Part shown: in pieces, positions 59,052 through 64,000 of the stretch | Layout of the letters: every line of letters starts with the position of its first letter | How positions within the stretch are numbered: position 1 is the first letter of the stretch | Source: Allofranklinella schreckenbergeri | Lineage (GTDB): Bacteria > Pseudomonadota > Gammaproteobacteria > Burkholderiales > Burkholderiaceae_C | Length of the DNA stretch: 64,000 bases | Assembly (NCBI RefSeq): GCF_003703475.1 | Contig: NZ_RDQM01000007.1 | Coordinates: 96,800 to 160,799 of the forward strand | Direction: 5' to 3' | Position numbers and translations under genes: made by a program | The notes under the pieces: model-generated | Told to the model about the DNA's origin: nothing | The model's database searches: none | Seen by the model: only the letters and a program-made list of their open reading frames with translations

Positions 59052-60275
59052 ATGGCCGTCATCGAAGTCAAAGTTCCCCAACTCTCCGAATCCGTTTCCG
59101 AAGCCACGCTGCTGCAATGGAAAAAGAAAGCCGGTGAAGCCGTCGCCGCCGACGAAATCCTCATCGAAATCGAAACCGACAAAGTCGTGCTCGAAGTGCC
59201 CGCCCCCTCGGCTGGCGTGCTGGCCGAAATCGTCGAAGGCGACGGCGCCACCGTCACTTCGGATCAACTGATCGCCCGTATCGACACCGCCGCCCAGGCC
59301 GCTGCAGCCCCCGCTGCCGCCGCGCCCGCGCCAGTTGCTGCCCAGGCTGCTGCCCCTGTTGCCGCCGCGCCTGCTGCCGCATCGGCCAGCAAAGCCGGGG
59401 TCGCCATGCCCGCCGCCGCCAAGATCCTGTCGGAAAAAGGCATTGACGCCGCCAGCGTTGCCGGTACCGGCAAAGATGGCCGCGTCACCAAGGCCGACGC
59501 GCTGGCCGCCAGCCCTGCCGCCCAAACTGCGGCCAAGCCAGCCGCCGCGCCCGTGGCCCCGGCCATCGCTGGCGAACGCCCCGAGCAGCGCGTGCCCATG
59601 AGCCGCCTGCGCGCCCGCGTGGCCGAGCGCCTGCTGCAATCGCAAGCCACCAACGCCATCCTGACCACCTTCAACGAAGTGAACATGGCCCCGGTCATGG
59701 AGCTGCGCAAGAAGTACCAGGACAAGTTCGAGAAGCAACACGGCGTGCGCCTAGGCTTCATGAGCTTCTTCGTCAAAGCCGCCGTGCATGCGCTCAAGCA
59801 GTACCCCATCGTCAACGCCAGCGTGGATGGCAACGACATCATCTACCACGGCTACTTCGACATCGGCATTGCAGTGGGCTCGCCGCGCGGCCTGGTCGTG
59901 CCCATCCTGCGCGACGCCGACCAACTCTCCTTTGCCGACATCGAGAAGAAGATCGCCGAGTTCGGCGCCAAGGCCAAGGAAGGCAAGCTCAGCATTGAGG
60001 AAATGACCGGCGGCACCTTCTCCATCAGCAATGGCGGCGTATTCGGCTCGATGATGTCCACCCCCATCATCAACCCGCCGCAATCGGCCATCCTGGGCAT
60101 CCATGCCACCAAGGAGCGCGCCGTGGTCGAAAACGGCCAGGTCGTGGTGCGCCCGATGAACTACCTGGCCCTGTCCTACGACCACCGCATCATCGACGGC
60201 CGCGAAGCCGTGCTGTCGCTGGTGGCCATGAAGGACGCCCTGGAAGACCCGGCACGCTTGCTGTTTGACATCTGA
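59052..60275 (+). CDS. odhB: Dihydrolipoyllysine succinyltransferase, E2 of 2-oxoglutarate dehydrogenase
   Basis: A 407-residue E2. Lipoyl domain with Lys44 ([16 protein letters not shown]), an Ala/Pro linker (about 78-115), the E3-binding domain ([20 protein letters not shown]), a second linker, then the catalytic domain ending in [20 protein letters not shown] with the catalytic His and Asp. The toxin gene begins 4 bp after its stop. Confidence 0.96.
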   Translation: MAVIEVKVPQLSESVSEATLLQWKKKAGEAVAADEILIEIETDKVVLEVPAPSAGVLAEIVEGDGATVTSDQLIARIDTAAQAAAAPAAAAPAPVAAQAAAPVAAAPAAASASKAGVAMPAAAKILSEKGIDAASVAGTGKDGRVTKADALAASPAAQTAAKPAAAPVAPAIAGERPEQRVPMSRLRARVAERLLQSQATNAILTTFNEVNMAPVMELRKKYQDKFEKQHGVRLGFMSFFVKAAVHALKQYPIVNASVDGNDIIYHGYFDIGIAVGSPRGLVVPILRDADQLSFADIEKKIAEFGAKAKEGKLSIEEMTGGTFSISNGGVFGSMMSTPIINPPQSAILGIHATKERAVVENGQVVVRPMNYLALSYDHRIIDGREAVLSLVAMKDALEDPARLLFDI

Positions 60276-60279
60276 TGGC

Positions 60280-60561
60280 ATGAGCGCATTCGAGTGGGAC
60301 GAGGCCAAGGTCGGCCTCAACCTGCGCAAGCACGGCGTGGCCTTTGCGGAGGCCGCGACCGTGTTTGAAGATCCGCTTGCCCTGAGCTTCTTCGACGATG
60401 CCCACTCCATGGCCGAAGAGCGCTGGATTACCATCGGTTACTCCGCGTCTTCGCGCATGTTGCTGGTCGTCAGCACCGAGCGGCAGGAGGCCATCCGCAT
60501 CATCAGCGCCCGCAAGGCGACTTTGGAAGAAAGGAAGTCTTATGAATGGCACAACCGATGA
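60280..60561 (+). CDS. brnT: BrnT-family toxin
   Basis: A 93-residue BrnT-like RNase toxin. It reads FEWDEAKVGLNLRKHGVAFA, EAATVFEDPLAL, EERWITIGYSASSRMLLVVS, then IRIISARKATLEERKSYE, which is the family pattern including the basic RIISAR segment. It overlaps the following antitoxin by 20 bp. Toxin-first order fits brnT-brnA. Location between odhB and lpdA is unusual. Activity untested. Confidence 0.85.
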   Translation: MSAFEWDEAKVGLNLRKHGVAFAEAATVFEDPLALSFFDDAHSMAEERWITIGYSASSRMLLVVSTERQEAIRIISARKATLEERKSYEWHNR

Positions 60562-60763
60562 CATGCAGCGCGACTACAGCGAACTGTTTGCCCGTCAGAC
60601 GCCCGTGCGTGGCAAATACTTCGAGCAAGCCATGCGCGCCAAACGCATGGTGGAAATCGACAGCGATGTGCTACAGGCCTTCCCCACTGCCAAGGAACTC
60701 AATGCCGCATTGCGCAGCCTGATTGCTGCCTCGCGCCACGTGCATTTGAAAGATGCTTCCTGA
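60542..60763 (+). CDS. BrnA-like antitoxin
   Basis: A 73-residue protein partly overlapping brnT. The C-terminal KRMVEIDSDVLQAFPTAKEL followed by NAALRSLIAAS fits a ribbon-helix-helix antitoxin; the N-terminal 30 residues would neutralise the toxin. It is shorter and more diverged than typical BrnA, so the name is by position and partial similarity. An AAAGGAAG-like site precedes the start. Confidence 0.7.
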   Translation: MNGTTDDMQRDYSELFARQTPVRGKYFEQAMRAKRMVEIDSDVLQAFPTAKELNAALRSLIAASRHVHLKDAS

Positions 60764-61000
60764 AAAGCCGCCCCCTGTCCCCAATCTGACGCCTGCGTGC
60801 GCTCCGCTTTCTGCACCGCAGGCACTCACCCACACATCTCCACCCACGGATCACCTCACCGGCATCGAACGCGCCCTGCAACGCGCCTATGAAAGCGCCT
60901 GCCGCATCGCCTGGCAAACCAACACGGCGATGGTGTTCGAGATAGACGGCCAGATCGTCAAAGTCCATTTCCCCCAACCCACCCCTCCCAAATTCACACC

Positions 61001-61004
<4 letters not shown>
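60753..61004 (+). CDS. Small protein of unknown function between antitoxin and lpdA
   Basis: An 83-residue frame. A Pro/Thr-rich start is followed by [20 protein letters not shown] and [16 protein letters not shown], which look like an alpha-beta unit of a real protein. It overlaps the antitoxin by 11 bp and lpdA by 4 bp, which supports translation. No family recognised. Confidence 0.5.
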
Positions 61005-62428
<1,424 letters not shown>

Positions 62429-62484
62429 GGACTTCAGTGATGCTCTTCGAGGTTGCCGCACCAGCAGGCTCTTAGAAACACTTA

Positions 62485-62514
62485 TGCACAAGGGCGGGCA
62501 ACCGCCCTTGTGCA
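62485..62514 (+). terminator. Hairpin terminator of the odh operon
   Basis: Perfect 13-bp stem TGCACAAGGGCGG / CCGCCCTTGTGCA, loop GCAA, followed by TTTCAT. The T-run is short. It lies 57 nt after lpdA. The remainder of the 297-base gap up to 62725 is AT-rich and holds a possible decayed palindromic repeat (62525-62600). Confidence 0.7.
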
Positions 62515-62725
62515 TTTCATGCATTCATAAAGAAAAAATTTGACCTTATATAGGCATATCCACAATGAAATTACTTTTACACATGATTTAGAAAAATAAC
62601 CCTCCACAACACTGCCAACCCCGTATTTAATGGTTTGCTCGGAAGCCCAAAAGCAAGCAACCCACCTAGAATCGCGCTCCTTCAGCCCATTCGGCCCCTT
62701 TCTTTCACACCTTCGTTACCAACCC

Positions 62726-64000
62726 ATGCACACCCCTCGTTTCACCCTACAAACCGTAGCCCTCGCTGCCAGCTTGCTGTGCGCCACCGGCGCTGCCCAG
62801 GCCAAAACCTGGGTTCTGTCCTCCGACAAGGAAGGACTGTCCAGCTACAACACAGGCATCAGCATCGTCAACTCCATCTACAGCACATTTGAAACTGCTG
62901 CTGGCGGCCCCACGGAAACCATTGACGGTCGCGGTCTGCTGCATGCCAGCGCGACCGATCCCTTGCCTGCCGACGTACCCGCCGATGTGGACATCGTGGT
63001 GGTCGCCACCGTCCAACCCAATCAAACCGTCACAGGTGTGCAGCACGGCGTTGATGCGACGCGCTTTGCCAAAGTCATGGATTGGGCCAAAACCCGCAGC
63101 GACCTGACCTTCGTCTTCCTCAACGACGGTTGCTGCCGCCCTTCGGACACTGGCAGCGTTGCGGGCTTTCTCAACAACAGCCTGGGCCTGAGCGCCGCGG
63201 ACGAGATCACCAGAGTCGGTAGCGTGGCCCCCCAAGGCAACTCCGTCTATCTCAACACCAACTCGCCCTACAAAGACAACTTCGCTGCCCTGGACCCACT
63301 GGCTGCCGAGGTCTATGGCAAATACGTCAACGTCCCCGCTCCCTACGCCGTCTATTTGGCCCCTGCCGCTGCCGACACCCCGCCCGCATCCATGCCAGCA
63401 GCTGCGGACAAAGTACAGGCCTATGGCATCGTCGTCCCCCGCGCAGCCACCAATGGCAGCGCTTGTGTGATCGCCTTTAGCGACACCAGCCAATTCGCTC
63501 TGGCCTCCGCTCCGGCACAAGCAGGCGAACTAGCCAATAGCATCATGGCTGCCGCGAGAGACTCTGCGGGCGCCTGCCAGGTGAAAACCGTGGCGACTGC
63601 CGATCTGGTGCCCTCCATCACCCTCTCTTCGCCCCTGCAAGTAGGCGGCAACGGCACGCTCACCGTCAAGGTAGACAACCATGGCCAAAGCGACAGCGCC
63701 GCTGGCGGCAAAGTCGTGGTCACTTTGCCAGCGCAAGCGCAAGTGGATGACACCGCATTGCCCACAGGCTGCACCAAACCGGCGCCCTCTGAAGTGGAAT
63801 GCACACTGGGCGCCATCACCGCACAAAACCACAAAACATTCGCACTGCCCATCACCATCGTTGGCTCTGGCGCGGACAGCACCTTCCGCTCCCAGGTGAC
63901 AGGCGCCGCCGCCGACACCGGCGAACTGGCGCCCCAACTGCAAAACAACGGCCCCATTGAGCGCAAAGTCACCATCGCCGCTCCCACAGCCACCATCACC
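62726..64000 (+). CDS. Large secreted protein with DUF11-like repeat region, 5' part
   Basis: An uninterrupted frame of 425 codons running off the window. Signal peptide MHTPRFTLQTVALAASLLCA ends near AAQAKT. Residues about 25-290 form a domain I do not recognise, with a DGCCRPSDTGSVAGFLNNSL segment and several cysteines. From about 293 a DUF11-like unit begins: PSITLSSPLQVGGNGTLTVK, VDNHGQSDSAAGGKVVVTLP, VECTLGAITA. Such proteins are long, surface or extracellular and often adhesin-like. Codon use is less GC-biased than the neighbours. Confidence 0.8.
   Translation, partial: MHTPRFTLQTVALAASLLCATGAAQAKTWVLSSDKEGLSSYNTGISIVNSIYSTFETAAGGPTETIDGRGLLHASATDPLPADVPADVDIVVVATVQPNQTVTGVQHGVDATRFAKVMDWAKTRSDLTFVFLNDGCCRPSDTGSVAGFLNNSLGLSAADEITRVGSVAPQGNSVYLNTNSPYKDNFAALDPLAAEVYGKYVNVPAPYAVYLAPAAADTPPASMPAAADKVQAYGIVVPRAATNGSACVIAFSDTSQFALASAPAQAGELANSIMAAARDSAGACQVKTVATADLVPSITLSSPLQVGGNGTLTVKVDNHGQSDSAAGGKVVVTLPAQAQVDDTALPTGCTKPAPSEVECTLGAITAQNHKTFALPITIVGSGADSTFRSQVTGAAADTGELAPQLQNNGPIERKVTIAAPTATIT

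Noticed and set aside
62525..62600. Possible 13th copy of the palindromic repeat
   Set aside because: AT-rich and in the right place with a GATTTAGAAAAATAA-like end, but arms and core do not pair convincingly.

Overview
The window looks like a chromosomal segment of a GC-rich betaproteobacterium, most likely family Comamonadaceae. The evidence is gene content and order (metX-metW, serC-pheA-tyrA, lptA-lptB-rpoN, odhA-odhB-lpd, a metal-site-less dihydroorotase, a fused LivM-LivG protein) and the sequence style of the proteins. A genus cannot be assigned by eye. I saw no rRNA, tRNA or CRISPR array.

Layout. 1-3.1 kb: 5' end of hpf (minus), then purC and metX-metW. 3.3-8.9 kb: a Do-family periplasmic protease, an OmpA-like protein and gyrA. 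8.9-17.2 kb: a PaiB-like FMN-binding protein, an alpha/beta hydrolase, serC-pheA-tyrA, a secreted Pro/Gln/Tyr-rich protein, uup and an LprI-like protein. 17.3-21.3 kb (minus): rpoN, lptB, lptA, a candidate small RNA and hisG. 21.3-29.4 kb (minus): a complete cydDC-cydABX locus for cytochrome bd and its ABC exporter, interrupted by two copies of a 272-273 bp transposon-like element and a DUF2946-like gene. 29.7-32.2 kb: an M16-family protein and argB.

32.3-50.6 kb is an accessory catabolic block. A TetR regulator diverges from a run of about 16 co-directional genes. They encode a two-subunit Rieske dioxygenase with ferredoxin and reductase, a cis-diol dehydrogenase, a two-gene LigA/LigB-type (class III) extradiol dioxygenase, a meta-cleavage-product hydrolase, hydratase, aldolase and acetaldehyde dehydrogenase, a feruloyl-CoA-synthetase-like ligase, a nitronate-monooxygenase-like flavoprotein and a branched-chain-type ABC importer. 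Together they can import an aromatic compound, dihydroxylate and cleave its ring, and yield pyruvate and acetyl-CoA plus a carboxylic acid. The block is flanked by a direct repeat: the 3' end of its last gene, livF, also occurs as a remnant at the opposite border, so it looks mobile or formed by duplication.

50.7-64 kb: a PyrX-type dihydroorotase homologue, a MoxR-lipoprotein-acetyltransferase-VWA operon, and the 2-oxoglutarate dehydrogenase operon (odhA, odhB, lpdA) with a BrnT/BrnA-like toxin-antitoxin pair and a small unknown gene between odhB and lpdA. The right edge holds the start of a large secreted DUF11-like protein that runs out of the window.

Two repeat systems stand out. One is an AT-rich palindromic intergenic element of about 70-85 bp, with arms like TACAAATCAAAAG and CTTTTGATTTGTA around an ATGCCGAAA core. 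It has 12 convincing copies here, mostly just after stop codons. The other is the 272-273 bp element with 20-bp terminal inverted repeats, which sits exactly at the stop codons of cydC and cydX.
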